Shown in pieces: positions 24,400 to 34,705 of a DNA stretch of 64,000 nucleotides. How positions within the stretch are numbered: the first letter of the stretch is position 1; each line of letters begins with the position of its first letter. Origin of the DNA: Solirubrobacterales bacterium (lineage in GTDB: Bacteria > Actinomycetota > Thermoleophilia > Solirubrobacterales > 70-9); the NCBI GenBank assembly GCA_020438295.1, contig JAGQUV010000003.1, positions 23,263 through 87,262 of the forward strand, given 5' to 3'. Below the pieces are notes generated by a model, which saw nothing but the letters and a program-made list of their open reading frames with translations, ran no database searches and was not told the DNA's origin. The translations under genes and the position numbers were made by a program.

Positions 24400-25289
24400 G
24401 CCGCTTCCTGGATCAGCCTGCGCACGTGCGAGTCGCTGAACTCGGCGGCCTCGGTCGTTGCGATGAAGTCCTCGAGCACCGTGATGAAGCGGTCGGGGTC
24501 GTCGTTGAACGGGAAGTGGCCGGCTCCGGGGAAGACCTCGAGCCGGTTGCGCGGCATCAGGTCGTGGGCCTGCTCGGCGTGGACGACCGGGATGATCCGA
24601 TCGTTCTCGCCCCAGACCACCATCGAGGGGACCTCCTCGGTCAGGTAGAGCCGGTCGCGGGCGCTCACCTTCTGCCCGGTCGGCTCGATCACCGATCGCA
24701 CCGTGTTGAGAAAGGCGCGTCGTCCTTCGGCCTCGGTCAGCGAGGCGAAGCCCTCGGAAACGCCCTCCAGGTCCGCGCTTCCCCGCAGTCCGATCCTGCC
24801 CAGTGCCCTCCTCACCTTCAGCGCGGCGTCGTGCAGGGTGGGGTGGAAGATCAGCGGCAGCACGTACTCGGCCCCCGGCAGGGTGGCTGCCTTCAGCGCC
24901 GGGTTGACCTCGCGGCCCAGGCCGCCTGAATCGACCAGGACCATCCGGCCGACCCGCTCCGGGAACTGGTAGGCGAACTGCATTGCGATGCCGCCGCCCA
25001 GCGAGTGGCCGACCACGGTCACCCGCGGGATGTCGAGCGCGATCAGCAGGTCGCGGGCGCCGCTGGCGTAGGCCCCGAGCGAGTAGTCGCCCTGCGGCTT
25101 GGCAGAGTGGCCGTGGCCGAGCAGGTCGGGTGCGATCACGGTGTGCTTCTCGGCCAGTCGTGGCATCACCCGCTTCCATGTTCTCGAGCTGGAGGTGATC
25201 CCGTGGATCAGCAGTATCGGCGGCCCCTCTCCGAGCATGCGATAGGTCACGGGATGGCCGTGGAGTTCAATCGTCTGACGGGTGGACAC
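24396..25289 (-). CDS. Alpha/beta-fold hydrolase
   Basis: 297 residues. The nucleophile elbow VVGHSLGGG places Ser96; the oxyanion loop is LLIHGITSSSRTWKRV; the acid is expected in VVWGENDRIIPV and the catalytic His in PGAGHFPFNDDP. These match the epoxide hydrolase/haloperoxidase-like branch. No signal peptide. Substrate cannot be told from sequence. The GTG at 25289 is chosen because it precedes the first strand (STRQTIELHGHPVTYRMLGEG); sequence further upstream in the frame belongs to the divergent cyclase gene. Confidence 0.85.
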   Translation of the reverse strand: MSTRQTIELHGHPVTYRMLGEGPPILLIHGITSSSRTWKRVMPRLAEKHTVIAPDLLGHGHSAKPQGDYSLGAYASGARDLLIALDIPRVTVVGHSLGGGIAMQFAYQFPERVGRMVLVDSGGLGREVNPALKAATLPGAEYVLPLIFHPTLHDAALKVRRALGRIGLRGSADLEGVSEGFASLTEAEGRRAFLNTVRSVIEPTGQKVSARDRLYLTEEVPSMVVWGENDRIIPVVHAEQAHDLMPRNRLEVFPGAGHFPFNDDPDRFITVLEDFIATTEAAEFSDSHVRRLIQEAA

Positions 25290-25344
25290 CGCACAAGTCT
25301 CGCACCTGGAGCGGGTGTCGTGTGTGGCGTTGCTCCGGCTGCCA

Positions 25345-25350
25345 TAGGAT
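25345..25350 (+). promoter_or_regulatory. -10 hexamer for the leaderless adenylate cyclase gene
   Basis: TAGGAT ends 6 nt before the GTG at 25357, inside the 67-bp divergent region shared with the hydrolase gene. Confidence 0.5.
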
Positions 25351-25356
25351 CGCCGG

Positions 25357-26604
25357 GTGACCGCTGATCGCTGGGAACGGCTGCCGCCGCCGCTGCAACG
25401 GATCGCGGACATCGGGCTGCTGGACGGGGATCGCGACGAGACGCTGCTGCGCAAGCGCGTGCTCAACCTGGCGGCCGCCCTGATCTCCCTGGTCGGGCCG
25501 GTATGGGTCGTGACCTACCTCAGCCTCGGTCTCTGGGTGTCGGCGGCGATCCCGCTCGCGTTCACCGTGTTCACCCCGCTCCTGTTGTGGCTCAGTTCCC
25601 GGCATCCGATCTACCGCTGGTTCCGTTTCATCGAGCTGGCGATGATGCTGGTCTTCCCGTTCGCCCTCCAGTGGAGCCTCGGGGGGTTCGCCACGAGCTC
25701 GATGGTGTCGCTCTGGGCGCTCACGGCACCGCTGGGGGCCGTCTTCTTCATCGGGCCCCGGGAGTCGATCCCCTGGTTCGTCGCCTACGCGGCGCTGGCC
25801 CTGGTCTCGGGCCTGATCGATCCGGCCCTCGCCCGCGGCGCGCCGGAGATCCCCGAGGCCGTGACCGTGACCTTCTTCACCCTCGACCTGCTCGTCGTCT
25901 CGGCCGCGGTCTACCTGCTGGTGCTGTACTCGGTCCGGGTCCGCGAGGCGGCGCAGGCCCGGTCGGAGAGGCTGCTGCTGAACGTGCTGCCGGAGTCGGT
26001 GGCCGACCGGCTCAAGCATTCGGACGGTGTGATCGCCGACGCCTATCCCGAGGCCACGGTGCTGTTCGCCGACATCGTCGACTTCACCCCGCTGAGCGAA
26101 AGCATGGATCCCGGCGAGGTGCTGGAGCTGCTCGACCGGGTCTTCTCCGGCTGGGACACGCTGGCCAGGGACCACGGCCTCGAGAAGATCAAGACGATCG
26201 GTGACGAGTACATGGTCGTCGGCGGGGTTCCCGACCCCAGTTCCGACCACGCGGAAGCGGTCGCGCGGATGGCGCTGGAGATGCCGGCCGTGCTCGGCCG
26301 GTGCTCGGACGAGCGGACCGGTCCGCTCCGGGCGCGGATCGGCATCGATTCGGGCCCGGTGATCGCCGGTGTGATCGGCCACTCGAAGTTCATCTACGAC
26401 CTCTGGGGCGACACGGTCAACACGGCCAGCCGCATGGAGTCGAGCGGTGTGCCGGGGCGGATCCAGGTCACCGAAAGGGCACGGGACAGGCTTGCCGGCG
26501 ATTTCGATCTGCGGTCCCGGGGCGAGATCGAGGTCAAAGGCAAGGGCTTGATGAACACCTACTTCCTGGAATCGATGGCCCGCGTGCCGGTGGGCGGGAG
26601 CTGA
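25357..26604 (+). CDS. Membrane-anchored class III adenylate cyclase
   Basis: 415 residues. Residues about 30-185 contain six predicted membrane helices; a short helical linker (AQARSERLLLNVLPESVADRLK, the typical cyclase-transducer element) leads to the catalytic domain from residue 230. Metal-binding Asp residues occur in LFADIVDFTPLSE, and the substrate-selecting residues Lys (KIKTIGDEYM) and Asp (DLWGDTVNTASRM) fit ATP rather than GTP. It should make cAMP in the cytoplasm as a homodimer. What the membrane part senses is unknown. Confidence 0.9.
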   Translation: MTADRWERLPPPLQRIADIGLLDGDRDETLLRKRVLNLAAALISLVGPVWVVTYLSLGLWVSAAIPLAFTVFTPLLLWLSSRHPIYRWFRFIELAMMLVFPFALQWSLGGFATSSMVSLWALTAPLGAVFFIGPRESIPWFVAYAALALVSGLIDPALARGAPEIPEAVTVTFFTLDLLVVSAAVYLLVLYSVRVREAAQARSERLLLNVLPESVADRLKHSDGVIADAYPEATVLFADIVDFTPLSESMDPGEVLELLDRVFSGWDTLARDHGLEKIKTIGDEYMVVGGVPDPSSDHAEAVARMALEMPAVLGRCSDERTGPLRARIGIDSGPVIAGVIGHSKFIYDLWGDTVNTASRMESSGVPGRIQVTERARDRLAGDFDLRSRGEIEVKGKGLMNTYFLESMARVPVGGS

Positions 26605-26617
26605 GCCTGGCCGCTCG

Positions 26618-28213
26618 CTACCAGGTGTCTATGAATCCGCGCGGCCGTGCCCGCCGCGGCCCGGCGGCCCGGCCCGGGGCGGGGCTCGCCGCGGCGAAGG
26701 TCGAACTGACCACCGCGCGGGTCTCGGCCGGGTCGATCACGTCGTCGAGCTCGAAATGCTCGGCCACGTTGAGCGCCTTCGCGTTCTCGAGCGCCAGCTC
26801 GGTCAGCTCGCGTACCCGGGCTTCGCGTTCGGCCTCGTCTTCGATCCGTTCCAGGTCCTTGCGGAAGCCGAGCCGGATCGCGCCTTCGAGCCCCATGGGC
26901 CCGAGTTCGGCTCCCGGCCAGGCCACGGTGAGCAGCGGTTCCTGCAGGCTGCCCGCAACCATCGCCTGGGCGCCCAGCCCGTAGCCGCGGCGCAGGATCA
27001 CCGCGACCAGCGGCACCCCGATCCCGGCGCCGGCGACCAGCAGGCGGGAGCAGTGGCGGACCAGGCCGGTGGCTTCGGCCTCCGGCCCGACCATCATGCC
27101 CGGCGTGTCGACAAGCGAGAGGATCGGCAGGTCGAAGCCGTCGCAGAGCTGGATGAAACGGGCGGCCTTGTCGCCGCCGCCGCTGGTGATCGCGCCGGCC
27201 ATGTGCATCGGGTCGTTGGCGATCACCCCGATCGCCCGGCCCTCGATTCGGATCATCGCGGTGACCATCTCCGGTGCGAATTCCGGCCGCAGGGTGACCA
27301 CGGAATCACGATCGGCGAGCAGCTCGATCACCCGGTTCACGTCGTAGGCCCGCCGCCGCCGCTCGGGGATCGCGTCGCGAAGCTCCCGTTGGTCGGCAAA
27401 CTCGCCCGGTTCCGTGTCGCCCTGGAAGAATGCGAGCAGCTTCCTGGTCACGGCCACGGCCTCGGCTTCGTCTTCGACCCTAACGTCGACCACGCCGTTG
27501 GCGGTCTGCATGCCGATCGGCCCGACATCGTCGGGTGCGACCGTGCCGAGGCCGCCCCCTTCGATCATTGCCGGGCCGGCCATGCCGATCGAGCTGTTCT
27601 CGGTGGCCACGATCAGGTCCGCACAGCCGGCGATCACCGCGTTTCCGGCGAAGCAGCGCCCTGCCACGACCGCGATCCGCGGCACCTCGCCCGACAGCGC
27701 CGCCCAGAGAGCGAATGCCCGCACATCGAGGCCCGAGACGACCGCGTAGTCGGTATCGCCGGGCCGCCCGCCGCCGCCCTCGGCGAAGAAGACGGTCGGC
27801 AGCCTCATCTCCCGGATCAGCTCGAACAGCCGGTCCTTCTTGCGGTGCCCGGTTGCGCCCTGGGTTCCGGCGAGCACGGTGTAGTCGTATGACAGCACCG
27901 CGCAGGCGGCCTCGTCGCCGAACAGCTCGCCGTTTATCCGGGCGGTCCCGGCTATCAGCCCGTCGGCAGGGGTCCGCTCGCGCAGCTCGCCGGCGCTGCG
28001 GCGTGCCCGCTGGGCGGCCACCGCATGGCGGCCGTACTCGACCATGGTGCCCGGGTCGATCAGGTCTTCGAGGTTCTCCCGGGCGGTCCGGCCGCCCCTG
28101 TCGTGGCGGGTCGCGACCGCTTCGGGACGGGCCCGGTCTTCGGTCAGCCTGCGGCGTTCGAGCAGCTCGGCCAGGTCAGGTCTGAGGTTTTCGGGCTGAT
28201 CGCCGGCGGCCAC
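26618..28213 (-). CDS. Acyl-CoA carboxylase, carboxyltransferase (beta) subunit
   Basis: 531 residues covering both crotonase-like halves of a carboxyltransferase. The N-half has the RENLEDLIDPGTMVEYG and DYTVLAGTQGATGHRKKDRLFEL segments, and the C-half SLVDTPGMMVGPEAEATGLVRHCSRLL. It transfers carboxyl from biotin to an acyl-CoA such as propionyl- or methylcrotonyl-CoA. The biotin-carrying alpha subunit is not in this window, so acyl specificity is open. The last 25 residues are a basic Pro/Ala/Arg tail. TACGAT ends 6 nt before the GTG start. Confidence 0.88.
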   Translation of the reverse strand: MAAGDQPENLRPDLAELLERRRLTEDRARPEAVATRHDRGGRTARENLEDLIDPGTMVEYGRHAVAAQRARRSAGELRERTPADGLIAGTARINGELFGDEAACAVLSYDYTVLAGTQGATGHRKKDRLFELIREMRLPTVFFAEGGGGRPGDTDYAVVSGLDVRAFALWAALSGEVPRIAVVAGRCFAGNAVIAGCADLIVATENSSIGMAGPAMIEGGGLGTVAPDDVGPIGMQTANGVVDVRVEDEAEAVAVTRKLLAFFQGDTEPGEFADQRELRDAIPERRRRAYDVNRVIELLADRDSVVTLRPEFAPEMVTAMIRIEGRAIGVIANDPMHMAGAITSGGGDKAARFIQLCDGFDLPILSLVDTPGMMVGPEAEATGLVRHCSRLLVAGAGIGVPLVAVILRRGYGLGAQAMVAGSLQEPLLTVAWPGAELGPMGLEGAIRLGFRKDLERIEDEAEREARVRELTELALENAKALNVAEHFELDDVIDPAETRAVVSSTFAAASPAPGRAAGPRRARPRGFIDTW

Positions 28214-28219
28214 CGGCCC

Positions 28220-28225
28220 ATCGTA
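28220..28225 (-). promoter_or_regulatory. -10 hexamer for the leaderless carboxylase gene
   Basis: Minus-strand TACGAT ends 6 nt before the GTG at 28213. Confidence 0.45.
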
Positions 28226-28258
28226 TCCGAGCTGAATCGCACGTCTGGTGCGGGCGGG

Positions 28259-28361
28259 TATCCTTGTCCGACAGATGACCGCTTTCGGAATCGTGGATGG
28301 ACGACGACCCCGGCTCTAGTCCCGGGCGCCCCCTGACGGCTCAGCGAGGGGCGCCCCGTTC
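28259..28361 (+). promoter_or_regulatory. Promoter and structured leader of the CNNM-like operon
   Basis: TATCCT (28259-28264) is a likely -10, giving a leader of about 90 nt. Just before the ATG, GGGCGCCCC (28324-28332) can pair with GGGGCGCCC (28348-28356) around a 15-nt loop; the Shine-Dalgarno-like GAGGGG at 28346-28351 is partly within the 3' arm. The hairpin could limit ribosome access. I recognise no known riboswitch family here. Confidence 0.35.
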
Positions 28362-29734
<1,373 letters not shown>

Positions 29735-29738
<4 letters not shown>

Positions 29739-30778
29739 GCGCCGGACCGGCCCTTTTCATATCGCTGCTCCTGCTGGCCGCCAACGCCTTCTTCGTGGCG
29801 GCCGAGTTCGCCCTGGTTTCGGCCCGACGCTCGGAGATCGAGCCGCGCGCCGAGGAGGGCGGAAGGATCGCCAGGACGACCCTGTCGGCGATGGAAAACG
29901 TCTCGCTGATGATGGCCGGGGCGCAGCTCGGCATAACGGTCTGCACGCTGGGCCTCGGTGCGCTGGCCGAACCGGCGATCGCCCACGCGCTCGAGGCCCC
30001 GTTCGAATCGCTCGGCCTTCCGTCGGCGGTGGTGCACACCGTGGCGGTGGTGGTCGCCCTGTTCGTGGTCGGTTCGCTGCACGTGGTCCTCGGCGAGATC
30101 GTCCCCAAGAACATCGCCATCGCCGGCCCCGACCGTTCGGCCCTCGCCCTTGCCCCGTCGCTGAACGCGATCGTGCGGCTGCTGTACCCGGCCATCGCCC
30201 TGCTCAACTGGTGCGCCAACGTCTCGCTGCGGCTGGCCGGGATCGAGCCGCAGGACGAGGTCGCGAGCGCGTTCACCCGCGACGAGGTGGCCGGCCTGCT
30301 CGAGCAGTCCCGGCGAGAGGGCTTCCTCGACTCGCACGAGAGCCACCTGCTGGCCGGGGCACTCGAGTTCGAGGAGCGCGATGCCGGCTCAGTCCTGCTG
30401 CCGCTCGACACGATGGTCACCGTTCCGGTGACGGTGACGCCGGCCGAGGTCGAGGAGGTTGCGGGCAGGACCGGCTTCTCGCGCTTCCCGGTCTCCCGCG
30501 ATGACCAGATGATCGGCTACCTCCACCTCAAAGATGCGCTCGAGTTCGAGGACGTCCACCGCAACCGTCCGATCGCCGAGTCATGGGTACGGCCGCTCCC
30601 GACCGTGCGGATTGGCGATCGGCTCCGGTCCGTACTGGAGACGATGAGGGCGTCCGGCGCCCATCTGGCCCGGGTGCTGGGAGACGGTCGCGATACCGTC
30701 GGTGTGGTGGCGCTCGAGGACGTGCTGGAGGAGCTGATCGGCGAGGTCCGCGACGCCACCCAGCGGAGTCGCGCCTGA
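29735..30778 (+). CDS. CNNM family membrane protein lacking the CorC domain
   Basis: 347 residues, paralogous to the preceding gene: membrane domain (LFISLLLLAANAFFVAAEFALVSARRSEIE), then a CBS pair ending VVALEDVLEELIGEVRDATQRSRA. The C-terminal CorC/HlyC domain is absent. Tandem full-length and short members occur in other actinobacteria and may form heterodimers, since CNNM proteins dimerise through membrane and CBS domains. GTG start overlaps the upstream stop (GTGA). Confidence 0.88.
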
Positions 30779-30822
30779 CCCCCGATTTGCCACGCGTGGC
30801 GTTGAGGCGCGATAGTGAAGCC

Positions 30823-31356
30823 ATGAACCCGGAACAAGACGCCGCACAAGGATCCATCGCACCGGCTACCGCGGCCGGGACCGGCCTGTACGCACTGATC
30901 GAGAAGTTCTACGAAGGGTTTGCCGCGGGCGATGCCGACGCGATGGAGTCCTGCTACCACCCGGAAGTGCACTTCTCCGACCCGGTCTTCCCGGACCTGA
31001 ACGGGCCGGAGGTGATGAAGATGTGGAGGACCCTGCTCGGGCGATCCGACGACCTCGCGATCACCCTGGGGGCACACGAGGCGATCCCGGGTCGTGGGCC
31101 GGACTCCGCTGCCACCGGCAAAGCCCACTGGTCCGCCGTCTACACCTTCTCTTCGACCGGCCGGTCGGTCACCAACGAGGTCGACGCCGGTTTTCGTTTC
31201 GGCGACGGCCTGATCGTCGAACACGTCGACGACTTCAATTTCTGGCGCTGGTCGCGGCAGGCGCTCGGCCTGCCCGGTCTGCTGCTGGGCTGGACCCCGA
31301 TACTCAGGCACAAGGTCCAGCGGCAGTCGGCGCTGCTGCTCGAGTCGGCCGGCTGA
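30823..31356 (+). CDS. NTF2/SnoaL-like protein
   Basis: 177 residues. After a disordered first 20 residues comes a cone-shaped alpha+beta fold: LIEKFYEGFAAGDADAMESCYHPEVHFSDPVFPDLNGPEVMKMWRTLL is the standard opening helices and first strands of the SnoaL-like superfamily, ending in GDGLIVEHVDDFNFWRWSRQALG. Members include ketosteroid isomerases, cyclases and non-enzymatic carriers, so no function is assigned. The ATG lies shortly after the CNNM pair; it may be transcribed separately. Confidence 0.75.
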   Translation: MNPEQDAAQGSIAPATAAGTGLYALIEKFYEGFAAGDADAMESCYHPEVHFSDPVFPDLNGPEVMKMWRTLLGRSDDLAITLGAHEAIPGRGPDSAATGKAHWSAVYTFSSTGRSVTNEVDAGFRFGDGLIVEHVDDFNFWRWSRQALGLPGLLLGWTPILRHKVQRQSALLLESAG

Positions 31357-31385
31357 CCGGCAGCGGACCGGGCGGCGAGGGCAGG

Positions 31386-31910
31386 GTGGCGGGGCGCGGA
31401 GAAGCGGTCACCGAACGGCTGCGTTGCGTGCGGCCTGGTGCCGCCGACGCCGGCGACTATCAGCGCCTGTTCGGCCATCCGGAGGTCGGGCGGTGGTTGC
31501 GCCCCCCGCGGCTGGAGCCGATGACCGTCGCGGCGATTGAGCTGAGGCTCGCCCGTGACCGGGCCGATTGGGATGGGCACGGGTTCGGACCATGGGTGCT
31601 CCGCGATCGCCAGACCGGCGCTTTCGTGGGCCGGGCCGGCCTGGCCTGGATCACGATCGGGGGTGAGTCGGTGGTCGAGCTGCCGTGGGCGGTCCTGCCC
31701 GGGTCGCAGGGTCGCGGCTATGCGACCGAGGCGGCGCTCGCCGCGGTCGAGACCGCCCGCGAACTGGGGCTCGACCGGGTCATCTCGTTGACCCTGCCGG
31801 AAAACCGCGCCTCGCTCCGGGTCATGGAGAAGGCCGGGCTGTCACGGGTCGGACCGGTCGACCACGCCGGGCTGCCGCACGTGCTCTACGAGTTGGAACT
31901 GTCCCCGTGA
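31386..31910 (+). CDS. GNAT acetyltransferase, RimJ/RimL-like
   Basis: 174 residues. LRCVRPGAADAGDYQRLFGHPEVGRWL is the usual first strand and helix, and the acetyl-CoA site is in LPGSQGRGYATEAALAAVETARELGL (Q/R-x-x-G-x-G/A). The C-terminal LTLPENRASLRVMEKAGLSRVG is the conserved RimJ/RimL-type ending. It probably acetylates a protein N-terminus or small amine. The GTG at 31386 is the first start after the NTF2-like gene; the longer frame upstream is a shadow of that gene. Confidence 0.82.
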   Translation: MAGRGEAVTERLRCVRPGAADAGDYQRLFGHPEVGRWLRPPRLEPMTVAAIELRLARDRADWDGHGFGPWVLRDRQTGAFVGRAGLAWITIGGESVVELPWAVLPGSQGRGYATEAALAAVETARELGLDRVISLTLPENRASLRVMEKAGLSRVGPVDHAGLPHVLYELELSP

Positions 31911-31991
31911 ACGCACGCGGCAGCAGCCCGCGAAGAGGGCTGGAAGTCCCGCGATCGCCCGGTCGGCGCTCGGTGGGCGGGCTCCACCGGA

Positions 31992-32009
31992 CACCGGCCC
32001 GGGCCGGTG
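31992..32009. terminator. Palindrome between convergent genes, likely bidirectional terminator
   Basis: CACCGGCCC-GGGCCGGTG is a perfect 18-bp palindrome lying 3 bp from the stop of the minus-strand yggS-like gene and 80 bp after the plus-strand acetyltransferase. No U-tract. Confidence 0.45.
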
Positions 32010-32012
32010 AAC

Positions 32013-32801
32013 CTATCCCGGGAGTTCGCGTTCGCCGAACACGGCGGTGCCGACCCGCACGATCGTGGCGCCTTCCTCGATCGCGACCTCGAGGTCGCCG
32101 CTCATGCCCATCGACAGCTCGTCCATCTCGACCCCTTCGAGATTGAGCTGGCGGACCCGGTCGCGCAGCTCCCGCAGGTCGCGCAGGCTGGGACGGGCCA
32201 GGTCGGGGTCGTCGGTATACAGCCCGATCGTCATCAGCCCCTTGATCCGGATCCGGTCCAGCCGGCTGACTTCGGTGGCGAAGGCTTCGAGGTCGGCCGG
32301 CTCGAGCCCGAACTTCGACTGCTCGCGGGAAGTGTTCACCTGGAGCAGTACGTCGAGGCTTTCGTCCTCGCGGTCGAGCCGCTTCTGCAGCTTTCGGGCC
32401 AGCGAGGTCCGGTCGAGCGACTGCAGGCAGGAGATGTACGGGACCAGGGCGTTGATCTTGTTCGACTGCAGGTGGCCGATGAAGTGGCGTTCGTACTCGA
32501 GGTCGGCCAGGGCCTCGTACTTGGGCCGGACCTCCTGAACCCGATTCTCGGCGACCAGGGTCGCGCCGGCTTCGATCGCGACCCGGATCCTTTCCGGCTC
32601 GACCGTCTTGGTCGCCAGCAGCAGCCGTACATCCCCGGGGTCGCGGCCGGCGGCTTCGCAGGCGACACGGATCCGACCCCGGACCGCTTCCAGGTTGGTC
32701 CTGATCCGGTCGGCCACGGCCGAGTCGTCGTTCCCGCCGCGGCGACCGGGCCCGGTCTGACGATCCGGCTCGGCCGACCCCGCTGGTCCGGCCGGGCTCA
32801 T
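32013..32801 (-). CDS. yggS: YggS/PLPBP-family pyridoxal phosphate homeostasis protein
   Basis: 262 residues. The TIM-barrel PLP-binding motifs are clear: LLLATKTVEPERIRVAIEAG with the PLP lysine, LVAENRVQEVRPKYEAL, HFIGHLQSNKIN, VNTSREQSKFGLEP, IKGLMTIG and LSMGMSGDLEVAIEEGATIVRVGTAVFG. It binds PLP without known enzymatic activity and buffers vitamin B6 pools. The first 30 residues are a Pro/Gly/Arg-rich addition to the family core. The ATG overlaps the GH15 stop (ATGA), making it the last gene of a three-gene operon. Confidence 0.93.
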   Translation of the reverse strand: MSPAGPAGSAEPDRQTGPGRRGGNDDSAVADRIRTNLEAVRGRIRVACEAAGRDPGDVRLLLATKTVEPERIRVAIEAGATLVAENRVQEVRPKYEALADLEYERHFIGHLQSNKINALVPYISCLQSLDRTSLARKLQKRLDREDESLDVLLQVNTSREQSKFGLEPADLEAFATEVSRLDRIRIKGLMTIGLYTDDPDLARPSLRDLRELRDRVRQLNLEGVEMDELSMGMSGDLEVAIEEGATIVRVGTAVFGERELPG

Positions 32802-34705
32802 TCGGTCGAGCCCTGCAGCTCCGGTGACTCCCGCATCTCGGTGAACACGGCGGTCGGCGCTCCGGCGCGGGCGGTGCGCCGCTCGTCGGCGATCACGTGG
32901 GAGACGGCGTTGATCAGGGCGAGGTGGGTGAATGCCTGGGGGAAGTTGCCGAGATGGCGTCCCGACTCGGCTTCCAGTTCCTCGGCGAACAGGTCGAGCT
33001 CGCCGGCCAGGCCGAGCAGTCGCTCGCAAAGCTTCCGGGCGGCGTCCGATTCGCCGATCTCCGAGAGTGCGGCGACCATCCAGAACGAGCAGATCAGGAA
33101 GGTCCCCTCCTTGCCGTGCAGGCCGTCGTCGGTCTCGTGGGTGACGTACCGGAGGATCATCCCGCCGTCGTCGAGCTGGTCCCGCACGGCGAGCACGGTC
33201 GCTCTGATGCGCTCGTCGTCCGGCGGCAGGAACCGGACCAGCGGCATCAGCAGGACCGAGGCGTCGAGTGCGTCGGTCTCGTAGTGCTGGCGGAAGATGC
33301 CGTCGCGGCAACCCTTCTCGATGATCTCGGCTTTGATCTCGGAAGCGGTCCGCTCCCATCTCTCGGCCAGGTCCTCGTTGCCGACCTCCTCCGCCATCCG
33401 GGCCCCGCGGTCGACCGCGACCCAGATCATCAGCTTCGACGAGACGTAGTGCTTGGGATCGCCGCGGGCCTCCCAGATCCCCTGATCGGGGTGCGGCCAG
33501 GCGGCTATCGCGTCTTCGACCAGGCCACGCACCAGGGCGCGCAGCTCTGCCGATGGCTCCGCGGGCTTCAGGGCCAGCCGGTTGACGTAGATCGAGTCGA
33601 GCAGCGCGCCCCAGACGTCGTTCTGCTTCTGGTCGTAGGCGCCGTTTCCGGTCCGGACCGGCTTCGCGCCTTCGTAGCCTGACAGCCGGTCCAGCGTGTG
33701 CTCGGTCAGATCGTGCTCGCCACCGATCCCGTACATGATCTGCAGGTCGCCGTCGGTCTCCATCGCCCGCTCGCGGACGAACTTCATGAACGCTTTCGCC
33801 TCCTCGTCGAAGCCCAGCGAATGCAGCGACCAGAGGGCGAAGGTCGAGTCCCGGATCCAGCTGAAGCGGTAGTCCCAATTGCGCTCGCCACCGGGAGTTT
33901 CCGGCAGGGACGTTGTCGCCGCGGCGAGCAGCGCTCCGCTCGGGGCGTACGTTAGGCCTTTGAGTACCAGGGCCGAGCGCTGCAGGTGGATCCGCCAGGG
34001 GTGGTCGGGGAAGCGGCCGTGGAGCAGCCATTCGCGCCAGATCTTCTGGGTTGCGTCGACCCGCTCGGCGGCCTCGGGCGCGCTGCGCGGGCGCGAGGCG
34101 ATGCCCTCGCCCCAGTTCAGTGAGCAGAACGCGGTCTGGCCCTTCTTGAGCTTGAGCGATCCGGTGATCGTGCCCTGTCCGAGCTCGAGGTTGAGACCGG
34201 TGTTCAGCGCCAGTTCGATCCCTCCGTTCTCGGCCCGGGCCTCGCCCAGATCTCCGCCCTCCCAGACCGCCGACCCGCTTCCGTATTCGAACCGTGGTGT
34301 GCAGCTCAGCTCGAGGTCGACTTCCCCCTCGATGCAATAGGCCACGCGGACCAGCGACCGGTCGGTCTCGTGCTCGATCGGGGCCGTTCCCGGCCCGCCC
34401 TGCTCGCGCCAGGCGACCAGGGTCAACGCATCACGGATGACCACCCAGCCCGTATCGGTGAACCAGGTCGTCTCCAGGACCAGGGTCCCGGGCCGGTATC
34501 GCCGGCTGAGCGGGGCGGCGACCCCGCGCGGCGCGAAACGGAAGCTCCCGGCCGAGCGGTCGAGGATCGCGCCGAAGACGCTGGGCGAGTCGAACCTGGG
34601 TACGCAGAGCCACTCGATCGCACCGTCGGGGGCGACCAGGGCCGAGGTGTGGCAGTCCGACAGGAAGCCCAGGCTTCCTATCGGTGGGAAGGGCGAGGTG
34701 GTCAG
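32798..34705 (-). CDS. Glycoside hydrolase family 15 (glucoamylase/trehalase-like), apparent CTG start
   Basis: 635 residues if started at CTG 34705. The essential N-terminal beta domain (IGSLGFLSDCHTSALVAPDG, then AIEWLCVPRFDSPSVFGAIL) lies upstream of the first ATG/GTG/TTG (34444), so a shorter start would remove it. The CTG overlaps the ferritin-like gene's stop as CTGA, analogous to ATGA couplings, with GGAAGG 6 nt upstream. The (alpha/alpha)6 catalytic domain shows ERNWDYRFSWIRDSTFAL and the catalytic Glu in MYGIGGEHDLTE. It is probably cytoplasmic; substrate may be trehalose or short alpha-glucans. Confidence 0.88.
   Translation of the reverse strand: MTTSPFPPIGSLGFLSDCHTSALVAPDGAIEWLCVPRFDSPSVFGAILDRSAGSFRFAPRGVAAPLSRRYRPGTLVLETTWFTDTGWVVIRDALTLVAWREQGGPGTAPIEHETDRSLVRVAYCIEGEVDLELSCTPRFEYGSGSAVWEGGDLGEARAENGGIELALNTGLNLELGQGTITGSLKLKKGQTAFCSLNWGEGIASRPRSAPEAAERVDATQKIWREWLLHGRFPDHPWRIHLQRSALVLKGLTYAPSGALLAAATTSLPETPGGERNWDYRFSWIRDSTFALWSLHSLGFDEEAKAFMKFVRERAMETDGDLQIMYGIGGEHDLTEHTLDRLSGYEGAKPVRTGNGAYDQKQNDVWGALLDSIYVNRLALKPAEPSAELRALVRGLVEDAIAAWPHPDQGIWEARGDPKHYVSSKLMIWVAVDRGARMAEEVGNEDLAERWERTASEIKAEIIEKGCRDGIFRQHYETDALDASVLLMPLVRFLPPDDERIRATVLAVRDQLDDGGMILRYVTHETDDGLHGKEGTFLICSFWMVAALSEIGESDAARKLCERLLGLAGELDLFAEELEAESGRHLGNFPQAFTHLALINAVSHVIADERRTARAGAPTAVFTEMRESPELQGSTE

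Noticed and set aside
28259..28361. Known Mg2+ or Mn2+ riboswitch
   Set aside because: I could not match conserved cores of ykoK or yybP-ykoY types; the leader is also too short for the ykoK type.
34431..34623. Short minus-strand ORFs between the GH15 and ferritin-like genes
   Set aside because: They overlap, in other frames, the GH15 N-terminal sequence recovered by the CTG start.
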